Positions 16,095 to 24,243 of a DNA stretch of 64,000 nt are shown here, piece after piece. The notes beneath the pieces were generated by a model that was not told the origin of the DNA, ran no database searches, and saw only the letters and a program-made list of their open reading frames with translations. This DNA comes from Alphaproteobacteria bacterium HT1-32 (GTDB taxonomy: Bacteria; Pseudomonadota; Alphaproteobacteria; Rhodospirillales; HT1-32): assembly GCA_009649675.1 (NCBI GenBank), contig WJPL01000002.1, positions 248,001 to 312,000 on the forward strand, read 5' to 3'. How positions within the stretch are numbered: position 1 is the stretch's first letter; the number at the start of each line of letters is the position of its first letter. The position numbers and the translations under genes are program-made.

Positions 16095-17178
16095 TACAGA
16101 TGACGATCAGCGACTGATTACAGGTGCCGAAGCCCTGCGCGAGGCAATGGATCAGTGCATGGCCGCGGACGAGCGGGTTTTCCTGATGGGGGAAGGTGCT
16201 GCCGACCCGAAGGGCATTTTTGGCACGACATCCGGGCTGGTTGAAACCTATGGCCCGGACCGTGTGATTGAAATGCCGGTCGCCGAGAACGGGCTGACAG
16301 GGATTGCCATTGGCGCGGCCCTGATGGGGCGGCGGCCGGTGATGGTGCATCAGCGGGTTGATTTCGCCCTGCTGGCACTGGAACAGATTTTCAACAATGC
16401 GGCGAAAGCCCATTACGTCACGGCTGGCAAACATACCGTGCCGCTGGTCATTCGCATGATCATCGGACGGGGCTGGGGGCAGGGGCCGGAACATTCGCAA
16501 AGCCTGGAATCGGTCTTTGCGCATTTTCCCGGCCTCAAGGTCGTCCTGCCGTCGACACCACGCGATGCAAAGGGAATGCTGGTTGCGGCTGTCCGCGATG
16601 ATAATCCGGTCGTCATGCTGGAACATCGATGGACCCATTATACGACCGGCGACGTGCCGGAGGAACTTTATGAGATCCCGCTGTCCGGGCCATCGCATGT
16701 CCGGAAAGGGAACGATGTGACCATCGTCGCAACCTCCTACATGACCTATGAAGCCCGTGCTGCCGTTGATGCGATGAAGGCGGCAGGGGTTTCCGCTGAC
16801 CTGTTCGACATGCGGGTTCTGCAGCCCCTCGACCTTGCGCCGGTTGTTGAGTCTGTCCGCCGGACAGGGCGGCTGATCATGGCTGATGTGGGCTGGAAAA
16901 GCTTTGGTGCGGGGGCTGAGATTGTTGCCTCTGTCGTGGAACAGGCCTTCACTGACATGAAGGCCGCACCGGTGCGACTGGGCCTGCCGGACCATCCGAC
17001 ACCTTCCAGCCGTTCGCTTGTGCCGGATTTCTATCCTTATTCAGGTGACATTGTTGCTGCGACGGCCAATATTATGGGGGCTGCGGACCGGTTGGGTCCG
17101 GTCGTGGCTGCGCTGGCAGAAGCCCGTGCGCAACGTCCCATCGATGTCCCGAACCCGGACTTCAAGGGACCGTTCTAG
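16081..17178 (+). CDS. thiamine diphosphate-dependent dehydrogenase E1, beta subunit
   Basis: 365 residues from ATG 16081, which overlaps the end of the alpha gene by 14 bases. It has the E1-beta pattern: ALREAMDQCMAADERVFLMGEG, IEMPVAENGLTGIAIGAALMG (the Glu contacts TPP), QIFNNAAKAHY, GPEHSQSLESVFAHFPGLKV, and the transketolase C-terminal domain with DLFDMRVLQPLD. It would form the alpha2-beta2 enzyme with the preceding product. Its stop is followed after 19 bases by an aminotransferase gene with its own strong ribosome site. Absence of E2/E3 is the key oddity shared with the alpha subunit. Confidence 0.9.
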   Translation: MSSPDTDDDQRLITGAEALREAMDQCMAADERVFLMGEGAADPKGIFGTTSGLVETYGPDRVIEMPVAENGLTGIAIGAALMGRRPVMVHQRVDFALLALEQIFNNAAKAHYVTAGKHTVPLVIRMIIGRGWGQGPEHSQSLESVFAHFPGLKVVLPSTPRDAKGMLVAAVRDDNPVVMLEHRWTHYTTGDVPEELYEIPLSGPSHVRKGNDVTIVATSYMTYEARAAVDAMKAAGVSADLFDMRVLQPLDLAPVVESVRRTGRLIMADVGWKSFGAGAEIVASVVEQAFTDMKAAPVRLGLPDHPTPSSRSLVPDFYPYSGDIVAATANIMGAADRLGPVVAALAEARAQRPIDVPNPDFKGPF

Positions 17179-17197
17179 AAGAGGACGGAGGAAGAAA

Positions 17198-18343
17198 GTG
17201 AATGTGATGCTGAAACATGCGCCATCGCCTAAACGTCATATGAAGGTCCGGTATTCCTATCTGCCACAGCAATTCGGCGATATCGACGACCTCTGGGACC
17301 AGTTGAAAGCCTTTGTGCCAACCGGCGATTTCACGCTGGGCGGACCGCTTGAAGAATTTGAACAGCAATTTGCGGAACTGATCGGAACCCGCCATGCCAT
17401 TGGCGTGGGGTCTGGCACCGATGCCCTGAAACTGCCGCTGAAATCGCTGGGGGTCGGGCATGGCGACGAGGTGATCACCACCGCCAATACCTTCATCGCG
17501 ACAGTCGGGGCCATCAACGAGATTGGTGCGAGAACAGTTTTCGTCGATTGCGACGACACGTTCTGCATGGATGTCGATCAGCTGGAAGCGGCGATTACAC
17601 CGCGGACAAAGGCGATCATGCCGGTGCATTTCACCGGTTACATGACGGATATGCCAAAGCTGATGGAAATCGCCGCCCGGCATAACCTCCCCATCGTTGA
17701 GGATGCCTGTCAGGCATTGCTGGCGGATATCGGTGGCAAGCGCTCCGGTACCTGGGGGGCGGCGGGTGGTTTCTCGCTACATCCGCTGAAGAACCTGAAT
17801 GTCTGGGGGGATGGCGGCGTTATCGTTACCGATAATGACGAGATGAACGCCAGTCTGCGTCTGTTGCGCAACCATGGCATGCGCAATCGCGACGAGATCG
17901 AAATCCTCGGCTACAATTCCCGTCTGGATACCTTGCAGGCTGTTGTCGGCAACTGGCTGATCGGACAGGCGGATGACATCACGGCGAAGCGGATCGCCAA
18001 TGCTGCTGTCTATGACGAGGCCTTTGCCGATATAGCCGGTATCCGTATTCCGGAACGACCGGATGACCGTCGCCGGGTCTACCATCTGTATATCGTTTTC
18101 GCCGAAGAACGCGATGCGCTGTATGAGTATTGTCAGGCGGCGGGGATCGAGTGCAAGATTCACTACCCCGTGCCGCTGTACCAGCAGGATGGTCTGAAAC
18201 ATCTGGGCTATCTGCCTGGCGATTTCCCGGTAACGGACCGTCACACGCAGGAAATCATTACATTCCCGGTTGATCAGCATCTGTCGCGTGAGGAACTTGA
18301 CCATGTGACGGCAACGGTTCGGGATTTTTATGATGAGCGCTGA
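17198..18343 (+). CDS. DegT/DnrJ/EryC1-family PLP aminotransferase (first of two)
   Basis: 381 residues from GTG 17198, six bases after GGAGG (17187-17191); ATG 17207 is possible. The frame upstream of this overlaps E1-beta and is rejected. The fold-type I sugar aminotransferase signatures are present: GVGSGTDALKL, TTANTFIATVGAI, IVEDACQALLA and the PLP lysine near residue 198 in SLHPLKNLNVWGDGG. CKIHYPVPLYQQ is the family's C-terminal substrate motif. It would transfer an amino group from glutamate or glutamine to a keto-sugar nucleotide. The operon carries two such enzymes, about 40 per cent alike by eye, suggesting two amination steps or two substrates. Confidence 0.92.
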   Translation: MNVMLKHAPSPKRHMKVRYSYLPQQFGDIDDLWDQLKAFVPTGDFTLGGPLEEFEQQFAELIGTRHAIGVGSGTDALKLPLKSLGVGHGDEVITTANTFIATVGAINEIGARTVFVDCDDTFCMDVDQLEAAITPRTKAIMPVHFTGYMTDMPKLMEIAARHNLPIVEDACQALLADIGGKRSGTWGAAGGFSLHPLKNLNVWGDGGVIVTDNDEMNASLRLLRNHGMRNRDEIEILGYNSRLDTLQAVVGNWLIGQADDITAKRIANAAVYDEAFADIAGIRIPERPDDRRRVYHLYIVFAEERDALYEYCQAAGIECKIHYPVPLYQQDGLKHLGYLPGDFPVTDRHTQEIITFPVDQHLSREELDHVTATVRDFYDER

Positions 18344-19463
18344 GGGGCGTGATGCGCCGATTGCCTATGTCGATCTGGCCCGGCAGGCGCGTGATGAGCG
18401 GGACATGCTGCATACGGCACTGGACCGTGTGATCGATAGCGGGTTCTTTGTTGGTGGCGGACTGATCGAGGAACTGGAAGCCCGGCTGGCAGAATTCTGT
18501 GAGGTCCGGGAAGCCGTCGTTCTGGGATCCGGTACAGATGCGCTTGAACTGGGTATGCGCGCGCTGGGCATCGGACCGGGTGACGAGGTCATTACCCCGC
18601 CGAACAGCTTTGTTGCCTCCACCAGTGCCATTGTTGCCATTGGGGCGACCCCGGTGTTTGTTGATGTACAGCATGATCAGAATATTGATCCGGCATTGAT
18701 CGAGGCGTCGATAACCTCACGGACGAAGGCGATCATGCCGGTGCACCTGACCGGGCGTGTGGCCGATATGGCTCCGATTCAGGCCCTGGCAAAACAGCAT
18801 GGACTGATGATTGTCGAGGATGCGGCCCAGGCGATCGGATCACGTTACGATGGCCGCCTGTCGGGTGGCCTTGGGGATGTCGGTTGTTTCTCGACCCATC
18901 CGCTGAAGAACCTGAACGCCTGTGGTGATGGCGGGTTTGTCACCACTGATGACAGCGATGTTGCCACGCGGGTCCGCCAGCTTCGCAATCACGGCATGTC
19001 CGACCGTAACACGGTGGTGGAGTTTGCAACGGTTGCCCGGATGGACAGTCTCCAGGCGGCCATTCTGCTAGCCCGGCTGGATAAACTGAATGCCGTATCA
19101 GATGCGCGACGGCAGAATGCGGCGCTCTATCGTCAACTGCTCGACCCCGCACTGGTTTACGTTCCTCCCTGCCGGCCAGTTGAGCACAACACCTTCCACA
19201 CCTTCGTCATTCAGGTTGATGACCGTGATGGTCTTCAGGCACATCTGAAGGCGCTGGGGATTGGTACGGCGATACATTATCCAATTCCGATCCATCTTCA
19301 GCCTGCGGCGAAGTCTCTTGGTTTTGGTCCCGGTGACTTTCCGGTCACGGAAAGTCAGGCGGAACGCATACTGACCCTGCCGGTGCACCAGTATCTGACG
19401 GACAGCGATATCCACCGGGTGGCGGATGCGGTGAACAACTATCTTTCCCGGCGGGCAGCATGA
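18330..19463 (+). CDS. DegT/DnrJ/EryC1-family PLP aminotransferase (second of two)
   Basis: 377 residues, starting at tandem ATGs (18330, 18333) inside the end of the preceding aminotransferase gene, so the two are translationally coupled. Motifs are VLGSGTDALELGM, TPPNSFVASTSAI, IVEDAAQAIGS and the PLP lysine at about residue 193 (STHPLKNLNACGDGG). AIHYPIPIHLQ is the C-terminal motif. It is a paralogue of its neighbour, not a copy, as many positions differ. It probably aminates a second keto-sugar or the same sugar at another carbon. The next gene begins four bases before its stop. Confidence 0.92.
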   Translation: MMSAEGRDAPIAYVDLARQARDERDMLHTALDRVIDSGFFVGGGLIEELEARLAEFCEVREAVVLGSGTDALELGMRALGIGPGDEVITPPNSFVASTSAIVAIGATPVFVDVQHDQNIDPALIEASITSRTKAIMPVHLTGRVADMAPIQALAKQHGLMIVEDAAQAIGSRYDGRLSGGLGDVGCFSTHPLKNLNACGDGGFVTTDDSDVATRVRQLRNHGMSDRNTVVEFATVARMDSLQAAILLARLDKLNAVSDARRQNAALYRQLLDPALVYVPPCRPVEHNTFHTFVIQVDDRDGLQAHLKALGIGTAIHYPIPIHLQPAAKSLGFGPGDFPVTESQAERILTLPVHQYLTDSDIHRVADAVNNYLSRRAA

Positions 19464-19783
19464 GCAATTCAACCGACATTCTTGATTACGATGCGCTGGT
19501 GCAGGAGTTCGAGGACGGACTGGTCAACAATCTGCGCCGTCATGGCGTCGGAGATGACTTTCTCGAAATGTGGGTGCCCGACCCTGACCCGGTCAAAGGC
19601 GTTCTCAACATGGCAGAGGCCGCCGAGAGTTTCGGTCTGGAACAGATATCCATGCAGGTCAGCCAGACGACGATTCCATCTGCACGCCACGACGAATTGC
19701 TGAAGGCGCTGGGGGTGATCGGCACGACGAGTATCACGACGGATCCGGGACAGTTTGTTGTCACGGTCCGGATTGGAGAGTGA
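19460..19783 (+). CDS. small protein of unknown function in the sugar operon
   Basis: 107 residues, not recognised. It begins with ATG 19460 overlapping the aminotransferase stop (ATGA) and ends eight bases before the next gene, so it is certainly part of the operon. The protein is acidic, without signal peptide or membrane helix. A helical start (DYDALVQEFEDGLVNNLRRHG) is followed by a proline turn (WVPDPDPVKGV) and a strand-rich end (TTSITTDPGQFVVTVRIG). The size would suit a small partner or regulator of one of the operon's enzymes, but no function can be assigned. Confidence 0.65.
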   Translation: MSNSTDILDYDALVQEFEDGLVNNLRRHGVGDDFLEMWVPDPDPVKGVLNMAEAAESFGLEQISMQVSQTTIPSARHDELLKALGVIGTTSITTDPGQFVVTVRIGE

Positions 19784-19790
19784 TATTCCG

Positions 19791-20531
19791 ATGACCCCGG
19801 ACGTCTCACCCGAAATTCTCGACTGGCTGGATGTGTATGCCAAATCCCGGCGCCATCTTGGCCTGCCCGCAGATGAAAATCTGCTGTTTTCTGAAATTGA
19901 CGGTATCTCCGTCGGCTTCCGGGTCGGTGCAGACCAGACCGTCGCCGGTGCCGGATATCAGGCACCGGAAGGTTCCCCGGTTGCGGCCATGTTGGAACTG
20001 TTCTGCCGGTCGTCAATTGGTACGCCGGTACGGGACGTGGTCGAACACGGGGTGTCGCGCCTGCTGGGATATGCCCGCACGGCTGGTGCCATACCGAATG
20101 CAACGGGTGTTCTGTTGCCGTCAAATGCCGGCTACCCGTTTGATTTCCTGCAATCCCTGATGACGCAGATGATTGCCGGTGAACAGTTTGTCAGTCGCTA
20201 TGACGAAGGCCGGAACGAGCATCATAAAGCGCCGGCTTCATCCTGGCTGGAACTGACGCATGAAGAGCGGATCAGTTCCGTGAAACGGGTGATTGTTCAG
20301 CACCTTACGAAAGCAGGGCAGCCGGAGGACATTGTTCAGCTGTCTGCGCTGGAGAAGGATATCGACGGATTCGAGGTCCGGGTGGTTATCGATTTCAGCT
20401 TTGGGGTCGATCCGGCCGGGAAACCGGGGATGGTCAGGTCGCTCGAACATGAACTCAAGAATACCCTCGACCGGACGCTGCAGGTCTATGTCATCGAGCG
20501 TAAGGACGAGAGCAAACTGCGTCGTCTCTGA
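19791..20531 (+). CDS. protein of unknown function, last gene of the sugar operon
   Basis: 246 residues from ATG 19791; GGAGAG at 19775-19780 lies ten bases upstream, and the longer frame to 19755 overlaps the preceding gene. It is soluble, with no signal peptide or membrane helix. The middle contains GVLLPSNAGYPFDFLQSLM and the end is charged with alternating strands and helix (VRVVIDFSFGVDPAGK, MVRSLEHELKNTLDR, VYVIERKDESKLRRL). No catalytic motif was recognised. It ends the nine-gene operon, 287 bases before the ABC importer genes. Its place beside the other unknown gene suggests that both belong to the same pathway. Confidence 0.65.
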   Translation: MTPDVSPEILDWLDVYAKSRRHLGLPADENLLFSEIDGISVGFRVGADQTVAGAGYQAPEGSPVAAMLELFCRSSIGTPVRDVVEHGVSRLLGYARTAGAIPNATGVLLPSNAGYPFDFLQSLMTQMIAGEQFVSRYDEGRNEHHKAPASSWLELTHEERISSVKRVIVQHLTKAGQPEDIVQLSALEKDIDGFEVRVVIDFSFGVDPAGKPGMVRSLEHELKNTLDRTLQVYVIERKDESKLRRL

Positions 20532-20664
20532 TCAGAGGCGGTGGTTCTGTTTTGATCGTGAATAGCCGGGATTGCGCCGGATGGACGCCTTCTGGCCCAG
20601 TCGGCTGGCGCAACTGGCCCAATTTGTTTTCCGGGGTTGGCGCTTGTGAGAGACAGGCCATCGG

Positions 20665-20700
20665 CAGAACGTTCTGATCGGGAGCGAAGTTTCGTGAAAC
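20665..20700. promoter_or_regulatory. pair of 12-base palindromes upstream of the polyamine-type importer
   Basis: CAGAACGTTCTG at 20665-20676 is a perfect palindrome, and GTTTCGTGAAAC at 20689-20700 is an inverted repeat of five-base arms around GT. They are separated by 12 bases and lie about 120 bases before the binding-protein start, in the 287-base gap. Two such sites close together suggest operator DNA. The factor is unknown, and the surrounding gap holds no gene that I can support. Confidence 0.35.
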
Positions 20701-20818
20701 GGAGCCGGAATTTAACGGACGTCATGAAAACTTCACAAGGTGCGGGGTAACAAGTTAGGCTGTTCTGGCTTGCGGCTTTTCGCTGCGGCTTCCGTCCGGT
20801 TCACAGGGAGACTAAACT

Positions 20819-21985
20819 ATGACCAACGATTCCTCCATCAAGACACAGCGCGCAGCGAAGGCTTTTACGCGGCGCATGCTGATGAAGACAACCGTTGCGA
20901 CCGGCGCCATTGCCGTCGCATCCCCGGCGATCGTTCGCGACGCCTTTTCATCCTCCGGCGAAATCAACATCCTGATGTGGTCGGATTACCTGCCTGAAGG
21001 TTTCGTGAAATCATTCACGAACGATACGGGTATCAAGCTTAACTTCACGGGCATCGGCTCGAACGAAGAAATCATCAACAAGATGAAAGCAACACAGGGT
21101 TCGGGTTTTGATATCTGCAGCCCGACCAACAACCGTTCGGGTCAGTGGTCAAACCTTGGTTTGTTGCAGCCGTTCGATACCAAAAAGCTGGCCAATCTTG
21201 CCAACGTAAACCCGCCGATGATTGCCATTGGTGACAACGAATGGAACTTCGGCGGCAAGGGGTCGCATTGGCTGCCGCATATCTGGGGTACGGAAGGCAT
21301 TGGCTGGCGTACCGACAAATGGGCCCCGGCTGACGGTGAGCCGAGCTATGGCGATGTCTGGGACAAGGCTAATGCCGGCAAGACCATGATGCGTGCGCAT
21401 TCCGGTATGCTGGGTGCTGGCCTGTACCTTGAGCGGATTGGCAAGCTGAAACCGGGTTCGGTTCTGGTTGATGCCTATCAGAGCGAAGAGAAAATGCGTC
21501 CGGTCTGGGACCAGATCACCAAGTTCTGCATTGAGAACAAGTCTAACATCAAGTTGCTGTGGGATGATGCCGACACCCAGAAGAACGGTCTTCTGAATGA
21601 AGGCGTGATCGTCGGCCAGACATGGGATGGTCCGCCGCTTGCTATGAAGACGGGCGGTGAGCCGATCACCTATCAGGCACCGAAGGAAGGTTCGATGGCC
21701 TGGGTTGACGGCATGTCCGTGCCGACCGGTGCCAAGAATATCGACCAGATCTATGCCTTCATCGATTACTGCTACAAGCCGGAACCTGCCGGTAAGGCAA
21801 TCGATGATCACGGTTATAACTCGGTGGTTCTGGGCGCTGACGGCTTTGCCGGTCAGGCCTACAAGAAGAACTTCGCCGAAGCGTATCCGGGCAGCGCACT
21901 GGGTAACCTCAATCCCTGGCCTGCTGAAGGTCAGTGGTATGCAGATGTTCGCACCGAATATGTGAACAAATTCAAGACCGCCTGA
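20819..21985 (+). CDS. PotD/PotF-like periplasmic substrate-binding protein
   Basis: 388 residues. The N-terminus carries a twin-arginine-like signal (TRRMLMKTTVATGAIAVA), so export folded through Tat is possible. The mature part starts with INILMWSDYLPEGFVKSFT and continues with GSNEEIINKMKATQGSGFDI, as in spermidine/putrescine binding proteins. A later WGTEGIGWRTDKW and DDADTQKNGLLNEGVIVGQTW-like region form the ligand cleft. GGGAG at 20805-20809 precedes the ATG. The ATPase and two permease genes follow in order, making a complete importer. The ligand could be a polyamine or another cationic amine; the sequence alone does not decide. Confidence 0.88.
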   Translation: MTNDSSIKTQRAAKAFTRRMLMKTTVATGAIAVASPAIVRDAFSSSGEINILMWSDYLPEGFVKSFTNDTGIKLNFTGIGSNEEIINKMKATQGSGFDICSPTNNRSGQWSNLGLLQPFDTKKLANLANVNPPMIAIGDNEWNFGGKGSHWLPHIWGTEGIGWRTDKWAPADGEPSYGDVWDKANAGKTMMRAHSGMLGAGLYLERIGKLKPGSVLVDAYQSEEKMRPVWDQITKFCIENKSNIKLLWDDADTQKNGLLNEGVIVGQTWDGPPLAMKTGGEPITYQAPKEGSMAWVDGMSVPTGAKNIDQIYAFIDYCYKPEPAGKAIDDHGYNSVVLGADGFAGQAYKKNFAEAYPGSALGNLNPWPAEGQWYADVRTEYVNKFKTA

Positions 21986-22007
21986 TTTCAGGTGATCTGA
22001 CGTCCTG

Positions 22008-22037
22008 ATCCCCTGCGCCGCCGTCGGTGCAGGGGAT
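22008..22037 (+). promoter_or_regulatory. intercistronic hairpin between binding-protein and ATPase genes
   Basis: ATCCCCTGC (22008-22016) and GCAGGGGAT (22029-22037) form a perfect nine-base-pair stem around a 12-base loop, starting 22 bases after the binding-protein stop. No T run follows, so it is not a classical terminator. Such stem-loops commonly protect the 3' end of a binding-protein mRNA and raise its level over the membrane subunits; that role is inferred here. Confidence 0.5.
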
Positions 22038-22214
22038 ACAGGCCGCCACCGGGCACAGGTGGCAAATTGTAGCCAGTCAACTTCCTGAATACTCCTGAAA
22101 GCACTGTCTTTGTGCAGACGGAGTAACGGTTCCGGGGGGGAATAGTCGGAAGATTGAGACAGGCGGGTGCTGCGGGAATGCGGTGCTTCAAGGGGAAGGC
22201 GCAGGGTTCGACTG

Positions 22215-23300
22215 ATGAGTGCAGATGTAAAACTCGATAATGTATGGGTTACCTTTGGTGACTTTGTTGCTGTCCGTGAGGCCAGCCTCACCATCAGGGG
22301 GGGAGAGTTCTTCAGTTTTCTCGGACCGTCCGGCTGCGGCAAGACCACCTTGCTGCGCACGATTTCCGGGTTTCAGGAACCGACAAAAGGGCTGGTGTCG
22401 ATTGAAGGTCAGGACATGGCCGGAATCGGGCCAAACAAGCGCCCGACCGCACTGATTTTCCAGAATCTGGCCCTGTTTCCGCTGATGTCCGTGGCAGAGA
22501 ACATTGCCTTCTCGCTGGAAGTCCGGGGAGTCAGCAAGGTTGAACGTCGCAAGCGTGCCGATGAACTGCTCGAACTGATCGCGCTGTCCGGTCAGGGTGA
22601 CAAGAAAGTTTCCGAATTATCCGGCGGCCAGAAGCAGCGTGTGGCCATTGCCCGCGCGCTCGCCGTCGAACCAAAGGTGCTGCTGCTTGATGAACCGCTG
22701 TCTGCACTGGATCTCAAGCTGCGTCAGCATATGCGCTCTGAACTGCGGGCTATTCAGCAGCGGGTTGGTATCACCTTCATCTACATCACCCACGATCAGG
22801 GCGAGGCGCTGACCATGTCAGACCGTGTTGCGGTCATGTCTGACGGGGTGATCCAGCAGATTGGTGACAGCAAGGATATCTACGATCATCCGGAAACCGC
22901 TTTCGTTGCCTCCTTCGTCGGTGAAAACAATGCGCTGCCGGGCAAGGTGATTGAAGTAGCCGACGGTTATGCCCGTATCGAGACCGGGCTTGGAACCTTC
23001 CGGGGGCGTACCTCTGGCAATGCGGTCCTGTCTCCCGGCGAAAAGGCTTTTATTTTTATCCGGCCGGAAGCAATGCAGCTTGGCGGTGGTGATAACCGTT
23101 TCAGGGCGACTGTCCTGACCGAGGAATTTGAAGGCAATATGCGCCATATCATGTTCCGCACGGTGACGGACAAACCGCTCCGCATGTCGCTGATCAATGA
23201 TGGCCGCTCGTCAACGGACATTTCAGGCATTGAGGAAGAAGTCGGCTTCGATGCCAATCTGGCGGTCGTGCTGCCGCACGGCCCGCTGGCGGCGGAATAG
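22215..23300 (+). CDS. PotA-type ABC importer ATPase
   Basis: 361 residues from ATG 22215. Walker A is GPSGCGKTT, the Q loop IFQNLALFPLM, the signature LSGGQKQRVAIARAL, Walker B VLLLDEPLSALD and the H loop ITHDQGEALTMSD. After the ATPase domain, a TOBE-type domain (residues about 260-360; PGEKAFIFIRPEAMQL) is present, as in PotA and other carbohydrate/polyamine importers. It energises transport by the two permeases that follow. The start 229 bases downstream of the binding-protein gene, after a hairpin, suggests lower expression than the binding protein. Confidence 0.92.
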   Translation: MSADVKLDNVWVTFGDFVAVREASLTIRGGEFFSFLGPSGCGKTTLLRTISGFQEPTKGLVSIEGQDMAGIGPNKRPTALIFQNLALFPLMSVAENIAFSLEVRGVSKVERRKRADELLELIALSGQGDKKVSELSGGQKQRVAIARALAVEPKVLLLDEPLSALDLKLRQHMRSELRAIQQRVGITFIYITHDQGEALTMSDRVAVMSDGVIQQIGDSKDIYDHPETAFVASFVGENNALPGKVIEVADGYARIETGLGTFRGRTSGNAVLSPGEKAFIFIRPEAMQLGGGDNRFRATVLTEEFEGNMRHIMFRTVTDKPLRMSLINDGRSSTDISGIEEEVGFDANLAVVLPHGPLAAE

Positions 23301-23313
23301 GCGGGGCCGGGAG

Positions 23314-24243
23314 ATGCTTCTGGTCAATTACTTCCGCTGGTTCTTCACCAAGAACGGACTGGTTCTCGGCAGTATCCTGATGGGGGCTGTCGCCTTCTGG
23401 TGCATTGTCATGATCATCCTGCCGCAGATGTTCATGCTGGATTATTCTTTCCGGCTGAACCTGGCACCGCATGAATATGGCACGGCCAAGGATGTGCTTA
23501 CGCTCGAAAACTATCACTATCTGCTTTATGGCTCGTCCGCGAATACCGACAGCTTCAACTTTCAGGATCTCGGGGTTTTCTGGCGCACCATTGTTGCCGC
23601 CCTGTTTGTGACCGCGTTCGATCTCGCGATCTGCTATCCCATCGCCTTCTATATGGCGAAGGTCGCGCAGGGCGGGTTGTCCCGGCTGCTGGTGCTGTCG
23701 CTGATCGTGCCTTACTGGGTGAACGAAATTCTCCGCGCCTTTGCCTTCCGGATCATTTTCGGGGCTTCCGGCATCATTAATGAAACCGGCATGGATCTCG
23801 GATTGTGGGACCAGCCGATTGATTTCATCCGTGCCGATATCGCGCTCTATGCCGGTCTCAGCTACGCCTATATCCTGCTGATGATCTTCCCGATCTATAA
23901 TGCGATCGAGAGCCTCGATACCAATCAGCTTGAAGCGGCCCGTGATCTTGGCTCGCCCTGGTGGCGGATTCACTGGCGGGTTATCATTCCCTATGCCAAG
24001 CCGGGGATCACCTCGGGCTGTACGATGGTCTTCATGCTGACAGCCGGGGCGCTGGCTGCACCGCAAATTCTCGGCGGGCCGTCCAGCCTCTGGTTTACCC
24101 AGCGGGTCTATGAGCTGTTCAACAAGGCGATTCACTGGCCACGGGGTTCGGCCTATGCCTTTGTGCTGCTGGTTGCCTGTATCGTCATCGTGATGCTGCT
24201 GATGCGCCTCTTCAAGGTTCGCCTCGGGGAGATCGCCCGATGA
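23314..24243 (+). CDS. PotB-like ABC importer permease
   Basis: 309 residues with six membrane helices. The permease EAA loop that contacts the ATPase is LEAARDLGSPWWRIHWRVIIPYAKPGI. PYWVNEILRAFAFRIIFGASGIIN is characteristic of PotB-type subunits. ATG 23314 lies directly after GGGAG, a tight spacing, but no better start exists and the upstream frame belongs to the ATPase gene. It overlaps the next permease gene by four bases. It forms half of the membrane channel of the polyamine-type importer. Confidence 0.9.
   Translation: MLLVNYFRWFFTKNGLVLGSILMGAVAFWCIVMIILPQMFMLDYSFRLNLAPHEYGTAKDVLTLENYHYLLYGSSANTDSFNFQDLGVFWRTIVAALFVTAFDLAICYPIAFYMAKVAQGGLSRLLVLSLIVPYWVNEILRAFAFRIIFGASGIINETGMDLGLWDQPIDFIRADIALYAGLSYAYILLMIFPIYNAIESLDTNQLEAARDLGSPWWRIHWRVIIPYAKPGITSGCTMVFMLTAGALAAPQILGGPSSLWFTQRVYELFNKAIHWPRGSAYAFVLLVACIVIVMLLMRLFKVRLGEIAR

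Noticed and set aside
20532-20664. Left half of the gap before the importer examined for a riboswitch or small gene
   Set aside because: No recognised aptamer pattern, start with ribosome site or conserved peptide was visible.
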